From Mastigias papua (Eukaryota > Cnidaria > Scyphozoa > Rhizostomeae > Mastigiidae), in contig OZ025279.1 of assembly GCA_964019165.1 (NCBI GenBank), forward strand, positions 8,852,117 through 8,916,116: DNA of 64,000 bases. The letters are read 5' to 3'. The translations under genes were made by a program, and so were the position numbers. Under the pieces are notes generated by a model. It was not told where the DNA came from. It worked only from the letters and a program-made list of their open reading frames with translations, and searched no databases. This document shows, one piece after another, positions 36,329 through 48,864 of the stretch. Position 1 is the first letter of the stretch. Each line of letters starts with the position of its first letter.

Positions 36329-36737
36329 CAGCCTTTACACGGGGCCGGCCAAATAACTGACCGTTCAACTATTTGGTCACTTAGCCTTCTCGTTTACAAG
36401 GGACCGGCTAGCCGACAAAAATTGTTCACTTAGGGGTGCAAATACTCGGCCACTTAGGAAACCGAACTTCTTCGGATCTCGACCGTTCAAGTTCGCAAGT
36501 GGCCTCATGGAAACGACTTTGAACAGCCAACTATCTGAGTGTGTCGATTGGTAATTAAGAGGCTTATAAGGTTTTGCTAACAATAGTTCTGGCACCACTC
36601 CTACACTGCGCACGTCATAAACTTGGCTGAGCGGCCCCGTGTTGACTCAACGCCTAAGTGACCATATTTCAGGCAGCTTCCTTACACGATCAAATATTTG
36701 GCTGGCCAAACAATTGACTGGCCCCGTATCAACGCTG
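36329..36737. mobile_element. MITE with CAGCxTTxxxACGGGGCC termini
   Basis: The left end CAGCCTTTACACGGGGCCGG and the reverse complement of the right end CAGCGTTGATACGGGGCCAG are nearly identical. The interior holds further copies in both orientations (for example GGCCCCGTGTTGACTCAACG near 36633, and repeated CACTTAG). It is 409 bp with no ORF of its own. No clear target duplication was seen. Confidence 0.75.
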
Positions 36738-37316
36738 TGTCATATGCGAACCTAGGATTATTTCTAAAGATTTTCCCCAGAAATTTTCATAGCTTACGGT
36801 GAGTGATGCAGTAACTTGTTGCTTAGTAATATCGAACATTAGGATGGGTTAACAGTGTTACAAATATGTTCCTTGTTAGTATTTCTTTTGCTAAGGCCTC
36901 AGTTTTCAACGTATGAAACGACGAGTCTAGATGTTATTATTCGACTACTCGAATTACTGCACACCTTAATCTCAATATCAACTCTCCAAAAAATACCCTT
37001 ACTCAATATAACATTTGTCAAAGTAAAGTTATATTTCTTTTAAACAAAGCAATGAACATGTTGCCACATCATGCATGCACAACGCCCCTGCGAATACATA
37101 ACAAAGGCAATGTACACACACTACGCATAAACATCACTGAACAGACAACGACAACCACACCCCATAAGCACATGAGACAAATCGTAACAAACAGTTAAGT
37201 TTTTTGCATCAAGATCACGGAAAGAATGAAACATTTTATCAACATTTTGAGAATGTATCTCAAAATAGAGATCTCAAAAATAAATATTTGATAAACAAAC
37301 TTTTTAAAAGTGAATA

Positions 37317-38273
37317 CAGGCCCCAGTTACACGGTACCGGATAGTTTCTTTTTTCGGATACCATGCATTGATGACATGTCTAAATCTAAGCGAGTAACTT
37401 TTGTCTATGAATCAATCAATAAGTTGACATCACCTTACTTCCACAATTTCTTCTGCCATACTGCATGAATCCATTCTCACAATACTAGGCAATTGACGCG
37501 TGGCTATCTGTTGTTAACCCAAAAAAACACTCCAGTATGACTTAAGATCAATTCGATATAAGGAGGCAAAACTAGGGAACGGTCTACCGACAGAAATAGA
37601 AGCTTTACCATTTAAACTTCTGCTTAAAAAGCACCTGGAATGCTATTCCCTAAATGCTATGTACCATTAATAGAAGCCTGACCGAATTTTATAGCGATAT
37701 GACACTTTGACGTGCAAAATGTAATCTTGATGTAATGCCTATGGGGAGCCTCCTTCTCGTTAGTACACCTACGTAGGAGACTCTTTCTCAATAATTTCTA
37801 TATATAGGCAGAGCTGTTATATTGCTCAGTTATTATTGGATTATTATCATATTATTGCATTAATTTTGTTGTTGCTATTGTTGTTGCTGTTGTATAATTA
37901 TAAAAATTCATAAAAACATCCGATAAAAATTCAATTGGCTATCTGGTAAAAAAGTTCTGTGTTTTGAATGTGGTACAAAAGTGTATCCAGTACACTCTGA
38001 TACCGTGTAACCATGTTTAACGGGGATATCGATACACTATCTGAAGCGGAAAAACCTTGGTGACCACTTAGTTGCTATTGCGATCTCCACAGGATAGAGA
38101 AAACCAAAGTATTAGGCCTCGCAGTGAGCAGTGGTTCTGATGTCGGGCAGACGGAAATGGACAGGCGTCAGAGCTTTCTGGCATCGTGTAACCACCACAA
38201 TATCGGGACAGAAATTGTATCGGAAATTGTATCCGATACAAACAGCCATCCTGTATCGTGTAAGAGAGGCCAC
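37317..38273. mobile_element. Inverted-repeat element with GGCC..TTACACG termini, 3-bp ACA flanks
   Basis: The left end GGCCCCAGTTACACGGTACC is mirrored by the right end (CTGTATCGTGTAAGAGAGGCC). ACA flanks both ends and may be a 3-bp target duplication. Inner copies of GATACCGTGTAACC (about 37998) and ATCGTGTAACC (about 38182) show repeated subterminal blocks. It contains the LINE tail at 37400-37915. Confidence 0.65.
37400..37915 (+). mobile_element. LINE 3' tail fragment inside an inverted-repeat element
   Basis: Translation gives VYESINKLTSPYFHNFF, a HSHNTRQ segment and then, one frame over, LRSIRYKEAKLGNGLPTEIE ending KKHLECYSLNAMYH. This is the standard C-terminal fingerprint of jockey-like LINEs. 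It ends in an AT-rich 3' UTR with GTTGTTGCT repeats. It lies within the inverted-repeat element 37317-38273, so one was inserted into, or captured by, the other. Confidence 0.75.
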
Positions 38274-38287
38274 AGTAGCCTCTGGTT

Positions 38288-38425
38288 ACAGTCACTCCGT
38301 TAATACCTGATGCTCACACTCCGGATATAATCACAGTTCTGCTAATTTTCAAATTTAGCTCTGGTCACACCCTTATAAACGAACTCCGCTCACAGTCACT
38401 CCGCTTTTAGTCACATTTCAGTTGT
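38288..38425. repeat. Degenerate CACTCCGCTT-AGTCAC repeats
   Basis: Variants of CAGTCACTCCG and TAGTCACATTTC recur about six times in direct orientation just right of the 37317-38273 element. The same motif reappears at about 39068-39110 (AACTCCGCTTAAAGTCACAC), so both may flank a larger decayed repeat. Confidence 0.5.
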
Positions 38426-39199
38426 AGTCACTACTTTTTCCCTGCCCAAGTAGCAAAATACCTTTTTATAGTCACATTTGTGGAAAAATTGCTGAATTCT
38501 CATAAAAAGCATCTTAGGAAATGAATTTTCTTACCAGTGTTGCTCATTTTTGTGGATATTTTCATTGCTACAAATCAAAGTTGATATGGATTCATTAGCC
38601 TTTACAAATGAAATCACCTTTGTTTCCGAACAGCCCCTTTATTTGTTACAATGTACAAGTTCAGGTGCTTTCTGGCGAAAATTATTAAGATTTTGATGAG
38701 TAGTCATTATCCAATATAGAGGAAATTATTGAGCGACGTGCATCCAAAATGGTGAAACAGACTTCTACTCTCGATTACTCCTCTGTTGCAGAGTCAGTCT
38801 AATAAATAATATTATTATTTAATGTATTACTGGTATTATTCAATTCTAATTATTATTAGTATTATTATGAGTATTAGTTAATTGTCCGTTTTCGTTTGCA
38901 ATTGGTATCATTCCATCCTTCTCTCCTAGTCTCACGCATGAATTTTTACGTAATCAGCGCATCTATTGGTCGGTGTTGACATTTCTGATGCAAAAAGTGT
39001 TTGGGAAAAGTTCCTGTTCAAATATAGAGTTACCACAATAGTTTTCTATTACCTCGCTATCTATTTCAGGTAACTCCGCTTAAAGTCACACTCCACTTAC
39101 AGTCACATTTTGCCTTGAAATATTTGATGTGACATACTTGGAGTCTACTGCATCTATATTGATGCGCATGGCAATCAATGTTGATTAAGTTTTTCTATT

Positions 39200-39700
39200 G
39201 ATCATCAATCGACCAATCGTAACGAGATTGTCACCTTTTCCAAGACAGCTTTTACTTCTCCTTTTATCAAAATCACATTGGAGCACTGCCATGCTATGTG
39301 TAGAACTACATACTTCAGTTTCCGTTATCTAAGGACGCAAGACTGAGCCTTGAGGAACACCATATGAGAGGTTTCTCAAACCACTTACAGTCTCCCTTTG
39401 TATCAGGACGATTAAGTGGATATAAAGCAGTTTTAATATATTAAAGAATATGCTATAAGCATTCAGCAATTAACAGGTAGTGTCGTATAACACGCATTCA
39501 CATGCTTTTGATAAGTCCATTTGTATAACACCTGCGAACCTCTTGTTATTTAATAAGACATCTTTCGCATTTTTCACGAGAGCTAGTGAGGGCACGCTCA
39601 TCAGTTTGGCTTGTACGTAGTCTATATAATGCCACATGTAGAAAAGTATTTGCTGTAGTTAAGAGCGTGTCATTTACCAGCTTCTCATGAAGTTTCGAAA
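39200..39700 (-). mobile_element. LINE reverse-transcriptase fragment
   Basis: Reading the minus strand gives a block near 39530-39485 with the pattern of DLSKAFDCVLHD (here DLSKACECVLYD). A LKLLYIHL stretch and SYGVPQGSVLRP at about 39365-39331 follow. Several in-frame stops and a frameshift are visible. The rest of the element was not recognised. Confidence 0.7.
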
Positions 39701-42700
39701 CAGGTGATAAGAAAGCTCTGGTTGTTTCTTGGCTGATCGTAGTATATGAGACCTGCTATGTTGCTTTCTTTTAAAATGCCGCAAGAACTACAGCTTAGAG
39801 ATATGGGCTTTCTGCAGAACTGCATAATTGCAATAGGGAGAAGCTATGTGACATGGCATCAAAGTCTTCTAATAGTGTTTTCTACGGTACATTCTATGGA
39901 TGGATCTTTTTCAGTTGCAGTTGTGGATAGTGCTCTGTGACTTCAGTTTCGGACAGGACACACTTTTCATTATATTGCATTGTATAATATCAAATATAAG
40001 GCATAGTATAGGAAGGTTGGATCTCAGTTCCCAGCCCACTACTGGAAGACGGAACAACTTTACTCTATAAGCAAATTTCAAAATATTTCTGTTTTCAACA
40101 TAATATTTTCAAATCAAGATTTTTGCAATAGTTTTATTTTGCCTCACTTTGTTGCTTCTTTTGTGCAGCGGTTTAAAATCCTTTAAATTTTCCCTAGCCC
40201 TTTTCTGAATGTATTATGGTAAACCAATTCGTAATGACTCCAGCACAGACAGAGGCAAAAACAATTATTGGAGAGACATGACGAACAATTTTTGGAAGAA
40301 TAAAATATGCTAAGTATATTTGCTGTTTAGGAAATCCTTTCCTTTCAAAATGAAACAATTAGGCTAGAAGAACGACAGCGTCATTATTCTGACAAGGTAA
40401 TACTTTTCAGGCACAACGATAGTCTAGCTCTAAGAGGGCTCTTTCATCCCCGCTCCCTATCCCTCTCTATCTGAGTCAAAGCTTCGACCTTGCACTTACT
40501 GGATTTATATTGATGGAAAATTTTATTGAAATTCGACGGCGCAATGGCATATCACTCGCTTATTATAAATATGCACAGTTCCAACTATGTATGGATAACC
40601 GTGGTTATAGCAACGTACGTCAATTGTGTAAAGTAAACTTACTTCAATAATTGCACAATAAGTTTGTAATCAATTCTGGTGCAATAGATTAGCTACTGAA
40701 TAGTCAAGGTCATAACATGTGCCTGGTATTTGAATAGTATTATGGTAAGAATAATGCAGAAGACCACAAAAAACTAATGATGAATATTTGAAATATTTGC
40801 AAATATAAGCGTCACATAGAACTCACATCCTATCATTCAAAAGGCGTACTACTAATAACATGTAATAAATAAGATTGAGTAAAACGGTTGACATCATGAT
40901 TAATTCAAATTTGAGTAAAAGACGATAAAAGCGTGTCAAACTTGAAACGCATGCAGCAATGGAAAATAAATTGTTTGCATGCTCTTATATTCACGCTGAG
41001 CAGAGCTTGGTGTTCTGAATGACAAAAGTGCAGCCATTTTGTCGTTTTTGTTCATTTAACATTCTTTGATATTGGTCTTCACAGTAGTTGCTTGAAGAGC
41101 CAACGTATCAAAACCAAAAGCCACCAGCAATACAGTAGGCAAGGCCAAAGTTATTAGCTCGGGCTGGTTCGTGATAAACATTCTATTTATTTATGAAAGT
41201 CATATTTGATTTAGTTTCTACCGAACAACTCCCCTAGTTATAGTGAGTTCAGAGAGCTGAGTGCTTAAATCCTTCTAGCATAAACTTTGGAAGACTTTTG
41301 GTATGGATTGTTGCTTCTGTCTCCTTTTCAATGCCTGATTCAAGTGATTCATTATTATCTCTATGAAGTACACGTTTGCATGGTTGATTGACTTTATTAT
41401 GTTTCCTTTAATTAGAAGCTTGGTCTAAGGCTGACTAAGGTAGCCCCTCATTTAGGACAAAGCTCCAGCTTTTGATACAGTGCTGCTACTTGAAAATAGC
41501 CTTCAATAATCCACTCAGTCTATATCAAAACAATATGCTGAACTGTGTCTTTAGAGCACCATTGTATTTTCCAAATAATAGCTTTGAAAGCATTTATTAC
41601 ACTTCCCAAGCTTGCAGTGCCTGAATCATGAAAATTCCATGGAATATTTGCATTAAGATGAATTATCACAAAAGAGCTTTTGACTATGCAATTAGTGATG
41701 AAGTAACAGAGTTCTGTAGTGCGAGTAGTTATATCATCTACATAAAAGGACTGCGATAATAAGTAAATCAAATTGAATTTTATTTCCTGAATACTGGCTT
41801 ATTTAATCAATTCATGGTGCATGTATTCAACAGTAATCAAAAGTTTTGCCGTGTTTACAATATGCCAAGGTCTGTATCAATCGCTGAGATAACTTTAATG
41901 TCAATATTGTTTTGTACATGAAAAGCGTTGCAAGTTTCTATAGGTAAGTAAAAAATCACATTTGTTCTCTCGACCAATGAACCTCAATAGGAATTTAACG
42001 GACTAGTATCTAGTGAAGTGGTATTGTTGAACTTAGGCATATTGCATGTACTATACCAATTGCAGGTATACAAGCGGGTGTGTAAATAATGTTTGCAGTT
42101 TATTGTCGTCATACAAAGCTTTCATCCAATACCTGCACATAAGTTGTAAACCAACCGACTTCTGCAATACATGTTTATAGTAAAATTGCGGTAGGAGTAT
42201 ACAAGATTCAAATCATCTTTTCAGCAGATTTAAAAGGAGTTAATTGCTAATGGTTGTGCTTCCTGACCGAAGAGTCCCTGTGAGGAAAGTCCCGATAACT
42301 ATTTCACTTGGTCAGTTTGGCAAGGTAAGATTACATGTTTTTGCTTACTAAACTTATTGCTCAATAGTGGAGTGACAGAATGATTGTATGTTGATGTAAT
42401 TACTAGCTAATTGCCGGGATTACTCGTTTAATTGGCTTACAGGGCTGATCTCCATATTCCTTTTCATGCCTGTTGATGTGTTTAATGTAATGTACTAACC
42501 AACGGATGAGACAGTTTAATGTATTATCTGTCTATGCTATTCTGTCGAGATACCCAAAACGAATCCAATACAACAGTCTACAAGCGTGTAGCGCAATAAG
42601 AATACTTTCTTTCCATAAATGCTTGAGTGAATGTATGGATCATTAAGCTATGTCAACATGTAAGTCATCCTTCCCAAAAGATGTCTCGTCTACTTCGATT

Positions 42701-43574
42701 CTTGACAATGAGAATTAAACAGCAGGATGATTATGTTAATTGGGTAAGGAGGAAATGCTAGCGTCGACTGTCCTTTGGTATAAGTTACAACTTCTGAATG
42801 AGCCCGTAAGAATTTCCAGTAAAAAATTTACATAGGATCAGTCGCGAACTTTGGTAAATCTATACAGGAGGCATCGTTGGTACATTTACTTTTTTACAAT
42901 AGATTTAATGATTATCCGTACTTTAGTTCCTAGAATTAGCCTCACTTTATGCTAAAACGCTACGTCTACTGCCTAGGATTTTCTACGAAGACAGCCATTT
43001 ACTAGTTGTTCTTCAAAAAAGCACTGAAACATTTCCCACTGTAGAAATTGAGCATGCAATCTTCAAGTCAGTTGGAAGTTGCATCTTGCACATGAAAAGA
43101 GTCAACTTTCATTTTAAAGCATTAGATACAACTTATGTTAGAGTCATATCAAATCCAAGCACATTGGAGCTAATCTTAGGATCTAGCAAAACAAGTTCTG
43201 CCACTGTAGCTAATTCTAGGAGAAGTCTATAAAACTTTCTAGCATACCAAGAGTTCTCCAATGACACCTGCTGCAAAGATGCATTCTCTATAACATTTTG
43301 TGTTTATTTGAGTGGCTAAATCAATGTGGAGTGATTCTTAATACAAGGATTAATTTAAAAGAATGATGGTTCTAGATTACTTTTGGTTGCCGTGAAAGTT
43401 AACCATTTTAATTCAAAGTCCTAACATAAAAGATTCCTTGTGGTGATCGATTGTATAAGAAACGTATTACTCGGACCTAAATCGGTTAGATTGCGACAGG
43501 CATAACGGGTTTAGTGGAATAAGACTTCCAGGATGTTCTAGGAGCAGTCTTGCACCTAAGTTGAACTAGCAAAG

Positions 43575-43770
43575 TTAGACTGCATCCACACTAATAGATT
43601 TTCGACAACTCTTGTCTTCAACAAGCTCTGTTTTAGAAAAGCTCCGTTTTCATGATGATAATTTTTTACACTACGCGAAAGAATAAACATCGGTCCACAC
43701 CTTTCCATGTTTCATCGCTGTCAACCAGTTTTCTACTCTAGTGTAAAACCCTGTCTTAAAACGGATAGAA
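43575..43770. mobile_element. Possible short inverted-repeat element (TCCACACTA type)
   Basis: TCCACACTAATAGATTTTCG at about 43585 is loosely mirrored by CTAGTGTAAAACCCTG at about 43738-43753, with further CTCCGTTTT and AAAACGGA blocks between them. It is similar in style to the element at 53318-54004, but the match is weak. Confidence 0.35.
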
Positions 43771-44345
43771 GTCTGAGTGATAAACGTGAGGTTGTCCTTG
43801 TCCATAAGACTAGAGATGCAAGGACAGTGCATGAAGCTTTGAGCATGTTGTTCCTACATAACACTCGAACATCTTAAAAGATAGCCTTTGTCCAAAGTAA
43901 CGCCGAATAACTTGCTGTCATTGCTCTACCCTCTCCCAATTTCTCCAATCTCTACCGAAGGATCAGAATAACAGGTGATAACTAATATTCTTTCAAATTT
44001 GCTGATTGTAGTTCCATGGCCAATCAAAAGATCTGAAAGCGAAACCATGATTATTTCAGAATGTTTTCAGGACAACTACATAAAACCAAATGGTGAAATG
44101 TGTCTTTTGATCGTGTTTGGGTGACATATTGACTTGCTAACAACGTCTTAAATCATATGGATTTATTAACTAAATCTCAACACATGCTACACCCTTCGTT
44201 ATGGTTCAAAGAAGACAGAGGCATGACAACCTACAAATACAACGTAATGTGATGAGGCCTGCCTGCAATTAGGGGAGGAATTTTCAGCACAAAATTCCCG
44301 ATTTCTCCCCAACAGGAGCTAAAGTTCTCCGATGGAGAGCTGTAG

Positions 44346-44420
44346 TCCCCTGCCTCTGCCCCTGCCCCTGCCCCTGCCCCTGCCTCTGCCTCTGCCCCTG
44401 CCCCTGCCCCTGCCCCTGTC
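44346..44420. repeat. Hexanucleotide (CTGCCC)n microsatellite
   Basis: About 12 units of CTGCCC with CTGCCT variants. On the minus strand it would read as a Gly-Ala/Glu-Ala repeat, which explains the 77-codon ORF there. Confidence 0.9.
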
Positions 44421-46428
44421 ACTCCACACTTACACATAAAGGAGTTGAATGGTAATAGACACAACTGATTATCATGAAAGGCATTAATAGCAATAGATTG
44501 GGATCTTAACTTTTTTTATCACTCCAAAAATTAAAATTAACAACAAAAATACAACATACCTTGCTTTGCACCACATACAGCGGAGAAGGACACGGAGTCA
44601 TCTGGCTCCAACTATATATGGTGCTTACTATTTAACATATTTACATCAGGGTAAGTAAAGTTCTTAACTTAATCCAAACTCTCCTACTTTAGAAGAAAGT
44701 TCAACACGTTATATGTATCATACTTATATATATTGTATATACAAGGTTTTAATGGGTATTGTAACATCCCAGCAATGTTTCTATGAAATTTATTAATCTC
44801 ATTCCTGCTTCTTTATCAGGCACCAGTTAGTTGTAATGTATGAACGTTAAATAGCTTACTGTGTATAACGAAATTGATAGTGATGATACATTATTTATTT
44901 TTGAAAGTAACGTGGCAGAACTCCAGGTCATGTATTATATCATTGACATCAACCTTCTCCATTTTCACTGTCAACATAGATACTGTAAGTATGTATTTTC
45001 AAGGGCTTTAACTTGGAGCCTTTTTCCGAACGTTTTAGTTGTCGCAAAGCTCCTTTTGCAAATGTCTTCGTATACGATCGTAGTTTTGTGGACACACGGC
45101 GAATTTGCGTACAAATGCTTGCATTTTCTAAATAACAACATGTTGGTGTGTATGAGCTCTTAAACTTACAAGGCTGGCTTTTACTTGCTGGCTACTTACT
45201 TTGAAATTAACTAGAGCAGGAAGCTTGAACAGTAATCTGGCTGATCATTACAGTTGTACAACAACAAAAGGCTTGTCTCTGATTTGCTTATGTTGCCCAT
45301 GAAAATGCTTCAAAACAGTTTTCTACTGTCCAAATATTGAATCTATCAATATGAACTATCATTAAATGCAGCACGTATTCAGGGTTCTTTACGTCGAAGA
45401 CTACATCATCTATTCTGAAATTATGTCATTTGTTTAAAGTTAGTTACGAGCAAGTGACTTTTAAAGTTGCAGGACTGACAACTGCCTTTGCTTGAGAAAC
45501 AGACTGATCAGCCAAACATCACTTGCCTGATTCACACTTAAAAAAATGCGTAGCCTTTAAGTATTAGAAGCTTTCCAGGCTAGTAAACTTTATTAACATT
45601 TTTGAAAAAATTGATTTTCCTGAAATCTCTCATTATATTCAAACAACGTTTTCTTATACCAAATTTCTGTGTGTGTTGAACCCCCAACAATCACAAGTTA
45701 TATGAATTACCCCTGAATCAAATATTTTTAATTCTTGTTTCAAATTGGCTTGCTCCAACCGCACGTTACGTTGATTGACTTTAGTCATGAGATGTCTTGT
45801 TACATTACAAAATTATATTTGAGAAATTTTCATGAGCTCCTCTATTGAATAGAATATTTGCTTTATCAATTCCAAAGGAGGTTATCTCTTTCGTAGCAGA
45901 AGTGGCAGCTGCAAATTTAAAGATTGTCGCTGTAATAGGTAGCATTTCATTGATCCCAATATCTCATGTTTGGTTTTCAAGTCTGTGAATAAAAAGGATT
46001 GCAGAAATACACTTGCGGTATCCAAAATTACATTGATTTTTGTTTTAGAGTTTACTAGAGCATAGAAATCTACTTTTCTATAGCTGCCATTGACAAAGAG
46101 GAAAGGCAAAGCCTTCATGCTCTGCAATATTCTAGAATTTCATTCCATTTCTTTATTTTCCTTTTTTATACTAATTGTATTCCATAACTGCAAGATCCAT
46201 TGTGGTTTATGGATGATTGCAAAAGTCATGTGCTGGCATATCATTCCTCCCGTGTTTACAGGAGAATGAATAAGCCTTTAGCTACCTTGATCAATATATC
46301 GTGACAGCATTTCAATGGGTACCGTGGCTGTTCGGTAGGGGCTGGGGGCATGCCCACCCACACAGAGAGCTAAATAGGGGTGCCAGCCAAAAGAAAAAGT
46401 TCCCAGAGCAATACTACATAATATATGA

Positions 46429-46500
46429 AAGCGCTAGATAGGGTACTAGATCCGATGCTAGATCGGGTGCTATATTGGGCAATAGAGCGAGCGCTAGAGC
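46429..46500. repeat. Degenerate GCTAGATCGGGT-like minisatellite
   Basis: GCGCTAGATAGGGT, CTAGATCCGAT, GCTAGATCGGGT, GCTATATTGGGC and GAGCGCTAGAGC follow one another. The units vary in length (about 11-17 bp). Confidence 0.5.
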
Positions 46501-48049
46501 AATGTCGGGAGAGGTGCGGGGCATTCGAACAGTGCCAGAAAATTGAAAAGGGCTCTAGAGCAGATCAGAAGCCATTCAGTTTATGCATAGTAAATAGTAA
46601 CTATGGCTTATAACGGGCAATTGATATAAGCTTGGAGGTAATAGGGCATAACTTCAATCGTATGAAGAAAGGATAGATGGTGCTAAATACAAAGTAGGTT
46701 AAAACGCTACAGACATTCGAGGAAGGATTCAAACTAAGATTACGAGTAGCTCTTTATTCAATATGCATGCACGCAAGTATAAGAAACAAATTGATTCAAG
46801 GGCACTTCACTACACATTACACTGGTGGAATATATACCTATGAGCAGTTTCGGAGAGCTGGATGCTTAAGCGCGGTGGCAATAAGCGTCCATACATAATT
46901 CTCTGCAAACCCGTGAGTAGTTGGGGACAGGTAGAGCAATACCCCCAAGTAAATCACCGAGATTGTATTTGGAGATGTTCTTAATGTTGTTCTTCGTCAT
47001 AACATGATACAATTCTACAACTTGATCAAAGAGAACAAGCACGACGCTAATAATGGACTGGGAGGGTTTTAATCACTACAAATTCTGTCTAAGAACTCTT
47101 AATTTCCTCTCTAGTTTATTTTCATTATAACTTTTTCCTAGATCCACACATTATACTATCTATTAACTGAATCTTCCCTTGGAGATGCATTTCTAACCTG
47201 TCTAGAGGGTAAACTTTAAAATATTTCCTCTCATGTCGGACCCAACGATGGTGGCTCCTTCCATGTCACTAAACAAGTATATCAGCACCCCTCCCAGGTA
47301 TAATATTGTGGCACCGTTTCTGCAAAAATGAATACAGCGGTTATACAAAGCACATTGCACCTGTTTCGTAGTTATATTCCTATGCTTTCCTAGAATTAGG
47401 TATCTTTTGATATATGTGCTGAAAAAGTGGAACACTTCTTGGTGGAAATTTGAGCTCTTTGATAAGGTAAATGATATACTTTATCAGTAGCCGTTTGACA
47501 GAGCGATTTAAGTGAAACACTTTCTTCATTTTCTTGAATCAATTATGAGGTAGCATTTTAGTTATTGGCGGAGGGGATGCAATCACCATGGTGGCCACCC
47601 CAGTCAGGATTAGCCAGGCTGCCAATGAATTGGTACCCATTGTGTTTGGCGGCGTATTCCGTTATATGTAATACCATACAACGGTTATATGTAGACATAC
47701 TAGACAGGCAGTTTCCTTCATTTTATTGCTCAGATCATTACATCTCGCTTGAACGTGTATTGTATCCACTCAGATCATCACCATTGCAATAGTCACTAAC
47801 AGACTTAAACTTCCATGGATAACTATGTAGTCATTTAATATATCTTCCATCTGTTGCTAATTTCTTCTTAAGCTAGTGTTAGATGGTGGAATTGTAAATG
47901 ACTCACTGCAAAGTCCTTGATCTCCTCTGACCAAGGAGTCATAACATATAGAATCTTGTATGGCCTCTGCCCTGAAAACCTTCGCCGTAAATTCACTGAA
48001 AGATCCATGATTTAAGAGTATAGGACCAGAAACCGTGAAGATCTGCAAA

Positions 48050-48190
48050 TTCCCAAAGTTAGGTTAGAATATACAAAGCGGAGTTTCTGCTTCTCTGGTG
48101 TCAAAGACTAGAATAATATCCCTAACAACATTCGAGAAAAGGAATCGGTCGCTCGTTTTATAACAGGTTTTATAAAGTGTCTTATGAACC
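48050..48190 (+). mobile_element. LINE C-terminal tail fragment
   Basis: One frame reads RLEYTKRSFCFSGVKD, a stop, then NNIPNNIREKESVARFI. This is the common end of jockey/CR1-like ORF2 proteins (the KRSFCFSGATVWNSLP pattern). Only about 140 bp is recognisable. Confidence 0.6.
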
Positions 48191-48410
48191 TTTCACTGGA
48201 CCCAAACATGACCCTTTCATAGAGCAACAATTCACACTATTATTATGCTTTTCTCTATTTTATTACAAATACTGTTAATAGGTTGTTTCTCTGTTGCTGA
48301 GATGTATCTGATGTATAAATATTGATAAAATGAAATGAAACAATGCTCAGTTTTTCACGGCAACTTGCTTCGCAATGGTTATTGAAGGGACTCCACAGCG
48401 GTATGTTTCT

Positions 48411-48706
48411 GTTGTTACACGTAGCAACGATTTTTGCAACTTGCAACGGCTGACACCACTTTTAGTGATCAAAATCTTAAACTGCTCATGCATCTAATGT
48501 ACGATTAAGTTGCATTGTGCAACAATCGATGTAACACAATGCGATGGCTATAAAAGTGCTGGCAATCGAAGTTCTATTTCAGGCAACCGCTGCAAGAGCA
48601 AAACCGCTGTATTGCCTAGCACAGACATGACATGTTGCACGGTGCAAACGGTCTGCAACTTGTATTGCAATGGCGTTGCGACACAAGTTGCAAAAAATAT
48701 TGCGCC
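48411..48706. mobile_element. MITE with TGTTACACG termini
   Basis: The left end is GTTACACGTAGCAACGATTT followed by TTGCAACTTG, and the right end is its mirror (CAAGTTGCAAAAAATATTGC then GCCGTGTAAC). The interior is full of TTGCAA repeats in both orientations. It is about 296 bp, and the short ORF across it (48510-48761) is incidental. Confidence 0.72.
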
Positions 48707-48864
48707 GTGTAACACTAGCTTTGGAATCCTTGTGCAACTCTTGAAAACCCTACAGTTCTAATTCCTTAGCGCTTTACCACACAGTAAACAATAGAGGTTT
48801 TTCATTCCCTTTCAATTTTTATTCTTATTTTCGATCTATTTGCATCTCTACTTCCTTTACAAAT

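Larger units (their letters stand above)
39701..48049. other. Long stretch without a recognised gene
   Basis: About 8 kb of AT-rich sequence. It holds the CTGCCC microsatellite, the degenerate GCTAGATCGGGT repeat and a possible small inverted-repeat element at 43575-43770. The ORFs are all under about 100 codons and show no family signal on either strand. Confidence 0.45.

Noticed and set aside
42259..42310. Possible second hammerhead ribozyme (GAAGAGTCCCTGTGAGGAAAG)
   Set aside because: It recalls a hammerhead stem II with its flanks, but CUGAUGA is changed to CCGAAGA and the bases before the closing GAAA are missing, so the invariant core is absent.
44231..44464. Gly-Ala-Glu repeat protein of 77 codons
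   Set aside because: It is produced by the CTGCCC microsatellite, with no flanking exon signals.
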